Below are positions 16,484-24,464 of a stretch of 25,974 bases of DNA, one piece after another. Each line of letters starts with the position of its first letter. Position 1 is the first letter of the stretch. The translations under genes were made by a program, and so were the position numbers. Source of the stretch: CAKAHY01 sp963522175. GTDB taxonomy: Bacteria; Bacillota; Clostridia; Lachnospirales; Lachnospiraceae. The notes under the pieces were generated by a model. It was not told the origin of the DNA. It searched no databases and saw nothing but the letters and a program-made list of their open reading frames with translations. The stretch lies in the NCBI GenBank assembly GCA_963522175.1, contig CAUQXC010000015.1, positions 1 to 25,974 of the forward strand. The letters are read 5' to 3'.

Positions 16484-16697
16484 TTGTTTTCTCCTTTTTC
16501 ATTTCTGCTTTTTGTCTGTTTACCTTTGCCATCAAATCGCTGATTGTGATGTTATTCTTTCTGCAAATGGCAATGATTTCTTCATTTTCAAGCTCTTCTT
16601 CACGAATGAATAAAGGCTCCAATTCTTCATCAATCAGAGCCTTTTTATCCTTTAACTTCTTTATTCTGTTTTTTACTGCTATCAGTTCCTTTTTCAA
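16458..16697 (-). CDS. DUF4315 small coiled-coil protein
   Basis: This 79-aa, highly charged protein is predicted to be an antiparallel coiled coil (about 1-45: KKELIAVKNRIKKLKDKKA) followed by a short helix-turn region (NNITISDLMAKV). DUF4315 proteins sit beside CD1107-type genes in Tn1549-like elements; their function is unknown. The start is TTG at 16697, chosen because AGGAGG lies 7 nt upstream and no better start exists. The 3' end overlaps the DUF4366 gene by 26 nt. It has no signal peptide or membrane segment, so it is probably cytoplasmic. Confidence 0.75.
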   Translation of the reverse strand: MKKELIAVKNRIKKLKDKKALIDEELEPLFIREEELENEEIIAICRKNNITISDLMAKVNRQKAEMKKEKTNENQFEKE

Positions 16698-16708
16698 ATT
16701 GTTACCTC

Positions 16709-18841
16709 CTATTTCTTTACATTTGGCGGAAAACCGAATCCTACGGGATGGTGTTTACAAAATGTTGCTATCCAATCATCTAAGGTAGTTACTCTTATTC
16801 GACCGATGTTATCAATCACTTTTCCATCTCCAATGTAAATACCTACATGACCATAGGTAAGCCCTGCACTGCTTCCGCTACTGCTGCTTTCGACTGCCAC
16901 AAGCATTCCGACCTTGAGCTTTGATCTGTCTGATGTAAAGGTATAGTTTCGGTACATATCACAGGCATTCCCGCCTATATATCCAAGTCCTGCATTTTGA
17001 TAGACCTGTGATACCCACATGGCACACCAGCCTGCACCCGGAGATGGCGTAATGTATGCAGCATTAACAATCTTCTTTTGTACTTCCGTAGATGCCTCAT
17101 ACTCTTTTCCACCGCCGATACCTCCATTTGCACTGATAAGGTCAGAATTACCAAAGGCTTCTCTCATATTGCCTTGTGCAAGGAACAAGGCTTCATAATG
17201 CTTTAGATTATCGGGATAGTTTGCAAAGATCTTTCGGATAATGCTGTCCATCTCTTTTTTATGAAGCGTTACGATGAGTTTTTTATACTCATAAGGTTCT
17301 TCGTGGCTTTCGGTATATTCATTGCCATCTTCATCGGTATAGGTTTTTGTAACCGTCCTGTATCTGATTTCAATTTCTTCCCTATACTCAAGGTCATACA
17401 TGGACTCAAATAATTCTTTTAATATGGATTCTACTTCCGATGCACTCTTTACCTCTCCGCACCTTGATGTAATGTAGGATAAAAGCTCATGAACATTATG
17501 ACCGATATACTCTGTGTTATTTAAGATGTACTCATCATAGCCGGGATGGTTACTTTTGACATTATCAACCTCATTCTGAAGTTCCTTTTCCATAGCAGAA
17601 AAGTTCTGATTGATTTCACTTAGGACATTTGGCTTTGATAAATAGCTTGTTGTAAGCACAGAGCTTGTAGAGTTCATAAAGCCTGTCATTCCCGTTCCTG
17701 CAAAGTTAATCACAAAAGTCCCTAAGATAATGATACCTATGAAAATAAGCATTAGTCCTTTTGCTTTTCGGATAATCATATCCTTTGAGCTTTTCAGTGT
17801 TCCGATAAGTCCCTCTTTAATTCGATCTCTAAGCCTTGACTTATTCTCACGAGAAATTGCTGCCTTTACCTGATTTTTCTTTTGAAATCTTTTATATGCA
17901 CTTGCTCTTTTATACTCATCCGTCTTTTTCAGTTCCTTTTTGGCATCACGAAATTCCAACTTTGACTTACGCTTTCTGATTTTATAGTCCTTATTTGTAA
18001 GGTCATAGCCTCTTTTAGCTCCTTTCTTATCAGAATATTTCTTTATGCCATGAATGAGTTTTGAGCTTGTATCTGCTGTCTTTTCTCCTGCTTCCACTCC
18101 TTGATTTTCATCACTTCCATGAGACAAGTAATCTCTTACAGTTTCACTTCCTTTAGCAAGTCCTGAAAGGGCAGATACCTTTACCATATCTTTCTTTAGC
18201 TTTTTCTTTTGGTCTTTATAAATACTGCTATGAACTTTTTCGCTGACAGCATCTTTTCCCGCCTTTTTATCTTCAGGCTTATTCTCCTTTAACACATCAT
18301 CCTTTTTCCTTGTATAAAGGCTTTCGGTGTAGTTTTTTCTCTTATAATTTTTCTTTTGAGCTTTTTGGCTTTTTGAGAAGCTATTTGTATTTTCTGCTTT
18401 ATGATGAAGATTATCCTCGACATCATAGGTTGACTCAAAATAGTCGCTATCTCTAAAGTCATTGTCGTATCTGTCTATAATCCCATCATTATCAAGGTCT
18501 TTTCCTAAAGGATCATAGATTTTCCCATCCTTAACCTCTGTAACATAATCCGCTCTTCCAGTTTCAGTTACAGAAGTTATGCTCCCCTTATCTGAAACTC
18601 TATATTTTGCGTTTCTCTTGGAATTTCCATAATCCTTTTCATTATCAGCACTTACCTTACTTGTTTTTTCATGCACTTTATCCTGAAACCGTTCTTTCTC
18701 ATGAACGATTTTACCTCTGTAATCATCGTTATGTTTTAGCTTACTTTCTTCAGGTATCGTATCTGTTTTACTATGAAACATCTCTCTTTCAAGGCTTGCC
18801 TTATGCCTTTCCTTAAAGTCCTTTTTCAGCTTCTTTCCCAT
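16709..18841 (-). CDS. C40/CHAP peptidoglycan hydrolase of the T4SS (VirB1-like)
   Basis: This 710-aa membrane-bound wall hydrolase opens peptidoglycan for the transfer channel. Residues 1-355 are a basic, mostly disordered cytoplasmic part holding a DPLGKDLDNDGIIDRYDND module (~108-145) also found in the helicase. One transmembrane helix lies at ~360-382 (LMLIFIGIIILGTFVINFAG). The outer part includes a helical region and the C-terminal NlpC/P60-CHAP domain with catalytic Cys in GWCAMWV (~604) and His in YGHVGIYIG (~665). The ATG follows the virB4 stop after 3 nt, with GAGGT upstream. The family equivalent in Tn916 is Orf14. No lytic transglycosylase domain is evident. Confidence 0.9.
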   Translation of the reverse strand: MGKKLKKDFKERHKASLEREMFHSKTDTIPEESKLKHNDDYRGKIVHEKERFQDKVHEKTSKVSADNEKDYGNSKRNAKYRVSDKGSITSVTETGRADYVTEVKDGKIYDPLGKDLDNDGIIDRYDNDFRDSDYFESTYDVEDNLHHKAENTNSFSKSQKAQKKNYKRKNYTESLYTRKKDDVLKENKPEDKKAGKDAVSEKVHSSIYKDQKKKLKKDMVKVSALSGLAKGSETVRDYLSHGSDENQGVEAGEKTADTSSKLIHGIKKYSDKKGAKRGYDLTNKDYKIRKRKSKLEFRDAKKELKKTDEYKRASAYKRFQKKNQVKAAISRENKSRLRDRIKEGLIGTLKSSKDMIIRKAKGLMLIFIGIIILGTFVINFAGTGMTGFMNSTSSVLTTSYLSKPNVLSEINQNFSAMEKELQNEVDNVKSNHPGYDEYILNNTEYIGHNVHELLSYITSRCGEVKSASEVESILKELFESMYDLEYREEIEIRYRTVTKTYTDEDGNEYTESHEEPYEYKKLIVTLHKKEMDSIIRKIFANYPDNLKHYEALFLAQGNMREAFGNSDLISANGGIGGGKEYEASTEVQKKIVNAAYITPSPGAGWCAMWVSQVYQNAGLGYIGGNACDMYRNYTFTSDRSKLKVGMLVAVESSSSGSSAGLTYGHVGIYIGDGKVIDNIGRIRVTTLDDWIATFCKHHPVGFGFPPNVKK
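18407..18520 (-). repeat. DxDxDG module, copy in the C40 peptidase gene
   Basis: It encodes DPLGKDLDNDGIIDRYDND continuing to ...DSDYFESTYDVEDNLHHK. It matches the helicase copy at 2903-3015 at roughly 85% of bases by eye, far closer than expected for otherwise unrelated genes. Confidence 0.85.
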
Positions 18842-18844
18842 AGG

Positions 18845-21274
18845 CTACCTCACTTCTTCCGGCTTGGTAGTCATCTTCTGATAAAGGATTGTATCTTTCG
18901 GAAACTTATCAAGGAAAGGCACAATGGTATTTCCAAAGAAAAGTAGTCCCTCACCTTCATTTGAATTAGTAACATATCTGAGCTGTGGAAGTGAGATTTT
19001 AAGTTTCCTTGCTAAGATTTCTCTATCTCCCGAAGCCTGATTTAGCATTAAGACAAAGTCCGTATTGTCAAAGATATTTTCTATCTCCTTACTCATAAGT
19101 AGGTCTTTGACATTTTGTGTGATACCTGTCGGGATACCTCCCCATTTTCTAAAACGCTTCCAAATCTCAACCGAATACGATGCTGTCTGCTCATCTTTTA
19201 AAAGTAAATGAAACTCGTCGATATAGTACCTTGTAGACTTGTTTCCTCTGTTTTGTGACACCTTATTCCACACCTGATCCTGAATGACAAGCATACCGAT
19301 TTTCTTTAGCTGACTTCCAAGTTCTTTAATATCAAAACAAAGGAGCTTCTTATTCAAATCCACATTTGACCTGTGATTAAAGACATTAAGAGAACCTGAT
19401 ACATAGATTTCCATCTCTGTTGCCAGCTTCTTACCAACCTTTTCCTCCTGTCCTTTTAACATATCGTATAGGTCTTGAAGTATCGGCATATTGTCAGGAG
19501 TAGGATGTTCAAAATACTTTTCATAGATTTTAGGAAGGCACCTATCTATAACGGACTTTTCTTCTGCTGTAAGACCACTACCGCCTACTACAAGCTCAAG
19601 CATACTCATAATAAAGTTTGCCTTGTCTTTCAGCGGTGCATCCCCATCCCCGTAGTTCATGTTTATATCAAGGGGATTCAGGTAATCCTTTGACTTACTG
19701 CTGACCTTAATGACTTCTCCCTTAAACTGCCTTACGAGGTTTCCATACTCTCCTTCCGGATCGCAGATAATCACATCATCATCTGTTACTAAAATCGCAT
19801 TTGCCATTTCTCTTTTGGCACTAAAGGATTTACCGCTGCCCGGAGTTCCGAGGATTAGACCGTTTGGGTTCTTTAATTTCTTTCTATCTGCCATAATCAG
19901 GTTATGGCTTAGGGCATTTAGTCCGTAGTAAAGACTATTACTTGAATTGATAAAAAGCTCCTCTGTGGTAAATGGCATAAATACTGCCGTTGATGAGCTT
20001 GTCAATCCTCTATCTATCTCAATCTTATTTACACCAAGAGGCAGCACGCTCACTAAACCTTGTTCCTGAGAATGGTCAAGTCTTTTTAGCTTACAGTTAT
20101 GCTTGTTTGCAATAGAGCTTATCTGAGCAATGGTATTATCAAGCTTTTGCACTGTCCTTGCAAAGTTCATAAAGACGATACTTACAACAAACATTCGCTC
20201 ATCTCTTGTCTGCAAGTCTTTTAAGAGGCTCTTTACATCTTCTCCGTAAGTAATTAAATCACTTGGAAGAATGTCCATGTCATATCCTGACCTTACAGCC
20301 TTTTTGTTTTCTTCAATCCTCATCTTATCAATATCAGTGTTTTTTCGTTTTACCATCTTAATGGCTTCCGATTGGTCGATTGCCCTAATATGAAAGGAAA
20401 TATTGATGTTATCGTCAATATCCAAAAACTCGGATAACATCCTATCTGAAAGCTCACTGGCAAGGATTTGAAAATGACTTGTTGCTCCGATGAATTTGCC
20501 AAACTTAAAGTATCTACTCGGTGTAAAGTTAAACTCATCAGGCACAATATATGTCTTTGTGCTTTCTCTTTTCTTTAGGTCTTTGTAGGAAAATTCAAAG
20601 GTCTTATTCGGATTTAAAACATCATGAAGTATCTTTAGCCTTTCTTCTCCGTTTAGGCTTTCTGCTCTCACACCCATGCTCTTTAGATTAGATAATATAT
20701 CTATCTCCAGTCTTTCAAGTTTTGATGTTGCCTGCTCTAAATTATCCGCTTCCACTGTAAAGGTTACATACTTTGATTTTTTAAGTCCGTTATTTCCCTT
20801 TACAATCTGGCTTTTAAGCATCTCTCTAAATTCAAAGCGTATATCGTCAAAACCGTCCTTTTTATCCGGTATCTGAATTGCCGACTTCATTTCTTCGTTT
20901 CGTCCGAGCTGATTGATATATGAAAACTCAATGCTGATACTTGGATCAAAAGAGTTTAGGAAGTTTGCAAACTGATTAAAAATCAAATCCCTATCTTCAT
21001 CTAAGGCAAGCTGATAGTTAATGTCCTGAAAGGCTATACTTTTACTGAAGTGCCTTTCATCAAGCTGGCATATTCCGCTTTTTAAAAGCCTTAGATAGGG
21101 AATGGTATCTTCTACCGTATATCTTTTCGGTTCTTTCTTAAAGATAAGGTCAAGGATTCCTCCCTTATCTTTTTTTGACTTGCAATTACTTTTCTTTAAG
21201 TCCCGCTTTTGACTTCTCAATGCCTTTTCGTTTTGCATGAGTTTTATTTGCTGAATTTTTCTTTTCTTGTTCAA
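18845..21274 (-). CDS. virB4: VirB4 ATPase of the type IV secretion system
   Basis: This 809-aa ATPase powers assembly and substrate movement in the conjugation channel. After a basic N-terminus it has the VirB4 N-terminal domain (~60-400) and a P-loop domain with Walker A GTPGSGKSFSAKREM (~478) and Walker B YYIDEFHLLL (~687), followed by GGIPTGITQNVKDL. The start is TTG at 21274, supported by AAAGGAGG at the correct distance; the first in-frame ATG is 13 codons later without such a site. The first 89 nt lie inside the prgI gene, as is common in this family, suggesting coupled translation. It is peripheral to the membrane, expected to contact PrgI and VirB6. Motifs are intact. Confidence 0.93.
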   Translation of the reverse strand: MNKKRKIQQIKLMQNEKALRSQKRDLKKSNCKSKKDKGGILDLIFKKEPKRYTVEDTIPYLRLLKSGICQLDERHFSKSIAFQDINYQLALDEDRDLIFNQFANFLNSFDPSISIEFSYINQLGRNEEMKSAIQIPDKKDGFDDIRFEFREMLKSQIVKGNNGLKKSKYVTFTVEADNLEQATSKLERLEIDILSNLKSMGVRAESLNGEERLKILHDVLNPNKTFEFSYKDLKKRESTKTYIVPDEFNFTPSRYFKFGKFIGATSHFQILASELSDRMLSEFLDIDDNINISFHIRAIDQSEAIKMVKRKNTDIDKMRIEENKKAVRSGYDMDILPSDLITYGEDVKSLLKDLQTRDERMFVVSIVFMNFARTVQKLDNTIAQISSIANKHNCKLKRLDHSQEQGLVSVLPLGVNKIEIDRGLTSSSTAVFMPFTTEELFINSSNSLYYGLNALSHNLIMADRKKLKNPNGLILGTPGSGKSFSAKREMANAILVTDDDVIICDPEGEYGNLVRQFKGEVIKVSSKSKDYLNPLDINMNYGDGDAPLKDKANFIMSMLELVVGGSGLTAEEKSVIDRCLPKIYEKYFEHPTPDNMPILQDLYDMLKGQEEKVGKKLATEMEIYVSGSLNVFNHRSNVDLNKKLLCFDIKELGSQLKKIGMLVIQDQVWNKVSQNRGNKSTRYYIDEFHLLLKDEQTASYSVEIWKRFRKWGGIPTGITQNVKDLLMSKEIENIFDNTDFVLMLNQASGDREILARKLKISLPQLRYVTNSNEGEGLLFFGNTIVPFLDKFPKDTILYQKMTTKPEEVR

Positions 21275-21575
21275 GGTAAACCTCCTTTCTCACTCTCTTT
21301 TTTGGCTGATAAAACTTATGAAGGTAGATGTGCTTAAAATATTTCTCAAAGGTCAGTCCGTCCTTTTCAAATAGTGTGATGAAAAAGATAGGAAGCGTGG
21401 ACACGATAAGGAATATGACAGCTATGTCATTTGGCACAAACTTCCTTATAAATAAATAGACTGGTATTCCAACCAGTCCTGCAAGTGTGAAGCCTATGAG
21501 CTGCCTTTTCGTTAGGTTAAAAGCAACCTTTGTCTTTACCCTATTTAAGTCTTTAGGGATTGGTACATATGCCAT
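21186..21575 (-). CDS. prgI: PrgI-family membrane protein (VirB3-like)
   Basis: This 129-aa inner-membrane component of the channel starts with the family signature YVPIPKDLNRVKTKVAFNLT, followed by two transmembrane helices (~28-45 and ~50-70) and a basic cytoplasmic tail. PrgI proteins take the VirB3 position beside VirB4. GGGAGG precedes the ATG. The coding region runs 89 nt into virB4, and its lysine-rich end is read in another frame from the same bases that encode the basic VirB4 N-terminus. The length is normal for the family. Confidence 0.88.
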   Translation of the reverse strand: MAYVPIPKDLNRVKTKVAFNLTKRQLIGFTLAGLVGIPVYLFIRKFVPNDIAVIFLIVSTLPIFFITLFEKDGLTFEKYFKHIYLHKFYQPKKRVRKEVYLEQEKKNSANKTHAKRKGIEKSKAGLKEK

Positions 21576-21578
21576 ATC

Positions 21579-21842
21579 TTACCTCCCATCTTCTTTACCC
21601 TTTGACAGCTCCTCAAAGTGTTCATATACAGAGCCGATTTCTTCCTGAATACTCTCTATCTGTTCATTCGTACTTTTGTTATATCTTTCCTGCATTAAGC
21701 AAAAATCATTATGGCAGCGACCGATGTCATCTGTTCTTTCTTCCAATTCTTTTACCTTGTTATGAAGCCTGATTCTATCAATTATCGCCATAATACCTGC
21801 TCCAATTACTACTGCTGTAAATATTGTTTTTCTTTTATTCAT
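21579..21842 (-). CDS. Small membrane protein with coiled coil, unidentified
   Basis: This 87-aa protein was not recognised. Residues 5-22 form one membrane helix (TIFTAVVIGAGIMAIID); the rest is a charged coiled coil (HNKVKELEERTDDI and IQEEIGSVYEHFEELS) with two Cys at about 43 and 48. The topology is N-in or a signal anchor with the coiled coil outside; which is unclear. AAAGGAAAG precedes the ATG. It lies 17 nt after virB6 and 3 nt before prgI, inside the channel gene cluster, so a structural or assembly role in the T4SS is likely. No VirB8-like gene is recognisable in the window; this protein is too short for a classic VirB8. Confidence 0.65.
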   Translation of the reverse strand: MNKRKTIFTAVVIGAGIMAIIDRIRLHNKVKELEERTDDIGRCHNDFCLMQERYNKSTNEQIESIQEEIGSVYEHFEELSKGKEDGR

Positions 21843-21859
21843 ACTATCTTTCCTTTCTT

Positions 21860-22723
21860 TTAGTGTGCATTTAATATGCTTTTGGCCAATGTTCCGCTCT
21901 TTAGCATCATTAACCCCAGCAAAACCGCATAGCCAAGTATCGTCATTGTACTTGTGTGGATATCTGTTATCTTAATCGTCTTAACTAAAACTGCGTAAAT
22001 TCCAAGACAAACCATTAAAAAGAGTCCTTGTAGTCCAAGTGCAAATAGTCCTTTGATGTAGTTTGTTCCAATCTGTCCCCACTCCTTGTTTCCCATTGTG
22101 GCAAATGGAATGGCTGAAACCGATGAGTAAACATAAATCTCAAACATTCTTCCGTAAACTACAAGCATAATCACAACGGATATTACCTGTATAGCAACCT
22201 TGATGAGTGAGGTTTCAAAGAGAATCATGACAAGTTCTCCAAGCCCCTTTTCTTTTAGGGTATCCATCATTGCCACTATCTGATCTCCGGAAACGGTGGC
22301 AGAGGTATTTATCACCCCTGCCGCCTTATTTACCATGTGCTGTGCCACATCAAAAACTGCCATTGAAAACTCAAAGGCATGGGATACTAACCATACAGCA
22401 ATCCACATCTTGATGATGTACTTGAAAAATTCAAAGGTATCTGTATCGTGCATATTGTTCTTTTGCATTACCATGTTGATAAGCTCGATACAAAGAACTG
22501 CTGTTATGATTAGTCCCGCTATTGGAATGATAACGGAATCGTTAATGCTTTTGATAAAGGCAAATACATCTCCGTTCCACCCCATAGGTGTTTTACCTAC
22601 ATCTGTTGCAACCGCACCAACTTTATCGTTGATGTCAAGAAACATGGACTCTAAGTTTGCTTGGATACCGCCCAGTAGAAGTTCCTTAAAGAATTCTTCT
22701 ATCTTGTCGAATATTCCAAACAT
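21860..22723 (-). CDS. VirB6/TrbL-like polytopic membrane protein
   Basis: This 287-aa protein forms the inner-membrane core of the conjugation channel. It has an amphipathic N-terminus (FGIFDKIEEFFKELLLGG) and about five or six transmembrane helices, around residues 65-87, 103-125, 165-195, 230-252 and 260-280. The conserved pattern SVSAIPFATMGNKEWGQIGTNY lies before the fifth helix and is typical of the CD1112-type TrbL family in Tn1549-like ICEs. AAGGAG precedes the ATG. It lies between maff2 and the 87-aa protein, in the usual order of the family. Confidence 0.88.
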   Translation of the reverse strand: MFGIFDKIEEFFKELLLGGIQANLESMFLDINDKVGAVATDVGKTPMGWNGDVFAFIKSINDSVIIPIAGLIITAVLCIELINMVMQKNNMHDTDTFEFFKYIIKMWIAVWLVSHAFEFSMAVFDVAQHMVNKAAGVINTSATVSGDQIVAMMDTLKEKGLGELVMILFETSLIKVAIQVISVVIMLVVYGRMFEIYVYSSVSAIPFATMGNKEWGQIGTNYIKGLFALGLQGLFLMVCLGIYAVLVKTIKITDIHTSTMTILGYAVLLGLMMLKSGTLAKSILNAH

Positions 22724-22742
22724 CTAAGCTCTCCTTTTCTTC

Positions 22743-22958
22743 TTAATTGAGTACACCCGCAAGTAGTGGAATGAGCTTAAGTCCGATAAGAACGATACCT
22801 CCTCCAGCCATAAGCTGCTTAATACCTTGGCTCTTAGCACCGGGATTGTCATTACCATATCCTTCCATCAGGTTGATAACGCCCCATGCTCCAAGTCCTG
22901 CACCTACTGCCATAACCAAAATCTTTAATACATTAACTGCCTGTGTAAAAAATGCCAT
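22743..22958 (-). CDS. maff2: Maff2-family small membrane protein (pilin-like, VirB2 position)
   Basis: This 71-aa protein has two hydrophobic helices (~10-30, ILVMAVGAGLGAWGVINLM, and ~50-68, GGGIVLIGLKLIPLLAG) joined by a polar loop, GYGNDNPGAKSQGIKQ. Maff2 proteins lie upstream of virB6 in these ICEs and by size and topology match VirB2-type subunits; the pilin role is inference. No separate signal peptide is visible. GAGGAGG precedes the ATG. It lies 3 nt after the ssb stop. Confidence 0.88.
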   Translation of the reverse strand: MAFFTQAVNVLKILVMAVGAGLGAWGVINLMEGYGNDNPGAKSQGIKQLMAGGGIVLIGLKLIPLLAGVLN

Positions 22959-22961
22959 AAG

Positions 22962-23273
22962 TTATTCCTCCTCATTTTCTTCTTTCTTTTCAATCTTGTT
23001 ATATGACTTCACTACAAAGTTTTTGTAAGTCTTTCCCTCTTTTTCACGCTTCTTAAAGTAACCAAAGATGTGGATTAAATCACCTTTTTCAAAGTCCTTT
23101 GCTTTCTTAGCTTTTTCTCCATAAGCTGCACAGTTGATGTACTCCTTGCCTTTACCGTACTTTTTTACAAGCGTGAAGTTTGCAACTTCTACTTTCTCTC
23201 CTTCATTTTCAAAACTTGAGAAGGTAGGCTCTGCTACTAAGCAAGCATTGATGTTAATCATTTCCTGTTTCAT
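22962..23273 (-). CDS. ssb: Small single-stranded DNA-binding protein
   Basis: This 103-aa OB-fold protein has the SSB strand pattern: INACLVAEPTFSSFENEGEK, VANFTLVKKYGKGKEYINC, AAYGEKAKKAKDFEKGDLIHIFGYF, then KNFVVKSYNKIEK. It ends in a glutamate-rich tail without the PF tip of cellular SSB, and is shorter than cellular SSB (about 160 aa). It is a paralogue of the longer SSB-like protein at 2072-2731. AAGGAG lies about 12 nt before the ATG, a longer spacing than its neighbours. It is the first structural gene after the leader attenuator at 23298-23390. Confidence 0.85.
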   Translation of the reverse strand: MKQEMININACLVAEPTFSSFENEGEKVEVANFTLVKKYGKGKEYINCAAYGEKAKKAKDFEKGDLIHIFGYFKKREKEGKTYKNFVVKSYNKIEKKEENEEE

Positions 23274-23297
23274 TTTTTTAAATTTCTCCTTTTCATT

Positions 23298-23390
23298 TCA
23301 ATAAAAAAAGCGACCAGAAGTATTACTTTTCCAATCGCTGATACTCTTACTATTTAGTTTTTTCTTAGTGGGACTTCTGATCCTTATCAT
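23298..23390 (-). CDS. 30-aa leader peptide crossing a terminator
   Basis: AAAGGAGATAAG directly precedes an ATG at 23390. The frame begins MIRIRSPTKKKLNSKSIS and runs through both arms of a terminator hairpin and its U-tract before stopping at TGA (23298), 25 nt before the ssb start. It is basic and Ser/Lys-rich, with no membrane segment. The excellent ribosome site and position favour a regulatory leader peptide, as in translation-linked attenuation (compare the tet(M) leader of Tn916), rather than a functional protein. The peptide was not recognised. Confidence 0.65.
   Translation of the reverse strand: MIRIRSPTKKKLNSKSISDWKSNTSGRFFY
23303..23382 (-). promoter_or_regulatory. Attenuator: terminator with competing antiterminator helix
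   Basis: Terminator: AGCGA (23339-23335) pairs with UCGCU (23313-23309), extended by U-G wobbles and GAA/UUC, then seven U (23309-23303). Antiterminator: GAUCAGAAGU (23382-23373), in codons 3-6 of the leader ORF, can pair over 10 bp (one U-G) with ACUUCUGGUC (23321-23312), the 3' arm of the terminator. The two structures exclude each other. Ribosome position on the leader would choose between them and so control the whole transfer operon. Confidence 0.6.
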
Positions 23391-23476
23391 CTTATCTCCT
23401 TTATTGTCTTTAACATATTTAAGGGAATTAGCATTTTGTCGTGTATATATTAGTGAAAGGTACTTGAAATACTAGT

Positions 23477-23490
23477 TCGCTAATTAGCGA
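23477..23490. promoter_or_regulatory. 14-bp perfect palindrome upstream of the transfer operon
   Basis: TCGCTAATTAGCGA lies about 90 nt upstream of the leader ATG, in the region that must hold the operon promoter. No strong -35/-10 pair was found there; the best guess is TTTCAA (23463-23468) with TATACA 16 nt on. The palindrome may be an operator. Confidence 0.4.
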
Positions 23491-23533
23491 GTTTCCCCTA
23501 TTTATTGATCGCAATATAAATTGAAAATAGGCA

Positions 23534-23572
23534 TGAAAAAAGACGATAGATTTTTTTCTTTTCTATCGTCTT
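23534..23572 (-). terminator. Terminator of the hydrolase pseudogene
   Basis: On the minus strand AAGACGATAGA (23572-23562) pairs perfectly over 11 bp with TCTATCGTCTT (23550-23540), followed by TTTTT. It separates the cargo gene from the leader and promoter region of the transfer operon. Confidence 0.88.
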
Positions 23573-23622
23573 ACGCATTTAGTATTCAATTTTTCAGTTC
23601 AACAAACTGCAATTTGTCTGTC

Positions 23623-24375
23623 TCAAAACAATTCGTTTATCATTGTCACAAATAAATCCGGTTTCAGTAAAACAAGACCTGCATGCCCCAGTTTAGGCAA
23701 AACCTTGAATTCTGTTTGCGGAAAATGCTGATTCATGTAGGCGATATCAAGTTTTCGCTCCTTTTCTTCGCCATCGGCATACCAGTAATGCATTTGCGTA
23801 TCGACCTTCGGAATGGGCTGTGGAATCTTATAGTTGTTGCATGAGTCAAAAGTTCTCCATAACGTTTTTCTACTGGAGCACTTCAAAACATCTGCAACAT
23901 ATTGAAGTTCTTCCTTCGAATATTCATCGGTAGCAAAAGCCTTCTCAAGCAAGCGCACTCCACCTGTCCTGCCCAGCATCACCATGAGATAGTCTCTCAA
24001 GGCGATAAAGCGTGTGACAAGCCATGGTAGCTGATATGGTGTAATGCCTCCGTCCATAATGCAGTGTCTGATTGGAATAAGTTGTCCAAGCGTTACCATT
24101 AAAGCAACGGAGCCGCCCATCGAGCACCCATATACTGCATACAATTCGGCAATCTCTTCAGCCTGAAGCCACTCATTCAATTCGGCAGCGATCTTCTCAA
24201 TGCTTGTAAAGTCACTTTCATCCTCAGAATCTTATCCGGGAAGAGCCGGAATAATCAGATGATATTTGTTTTTGAGAAGCGGAATTAAATGTTCAAAATA
24301 ATCCCATCTTACAACAGAAGGATGTATCAGCAGAATTGCTTGTTCATTACCTTTTCCAAATTCATGTATATTCAT
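23623..24375 (-). pseudogene. Alpha/beta hydrolase, interrupted by an in-frame TAA
   Basis: The full frame from ATG 24375 would give about 250 aa: beta strand QAILLIHPSVVRWDYF, then IIPALPG, then TAA at codon 48 (24232-24234), then DSEDESDFTSIEKIAAELNEWL and on to the end. The tyrosine usual after LPG in this fold (GYD) suggests one base change from TAT or TAC. Downstream the catalytic set is intact: nucleophile GCSMGGS, acid in WYADGEE, histidine in LGHAGL. The downstream open frame can only start at a TTG (24180) without a ribosome site and would lack the first strands, so a pseudogene is preferred; read-through or sequencing error are alternatives. Base composition is visibly richer in G+C than its neighbours, indicating separate origin. 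Confidence 0.82.
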
Positions 24376-24419
24376 TAGTCTAATCCATCCTGTGTACAAA
24401 TTCAAATTTATCTAGCTCT

Positions 24420-24428
24420 ATTATATCA
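24420..24428 (-). promoter_or_regulatory. Extended -10 promoter of the hydrolase gene
   Basis: TGATATAAT (TATAAT at 24420-24425) lies about 45 nt before the hydrolase ATG. No good -35 box is visible, as often with extended -10 promoters. It lies between the virD4 stop and the hydrolase, making the cargo gene a separate unit. Confidence 0.5.
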
Positions 24429-24464
24429 AATATACCCTCGACCATATAGTTATAACAGTAAATC

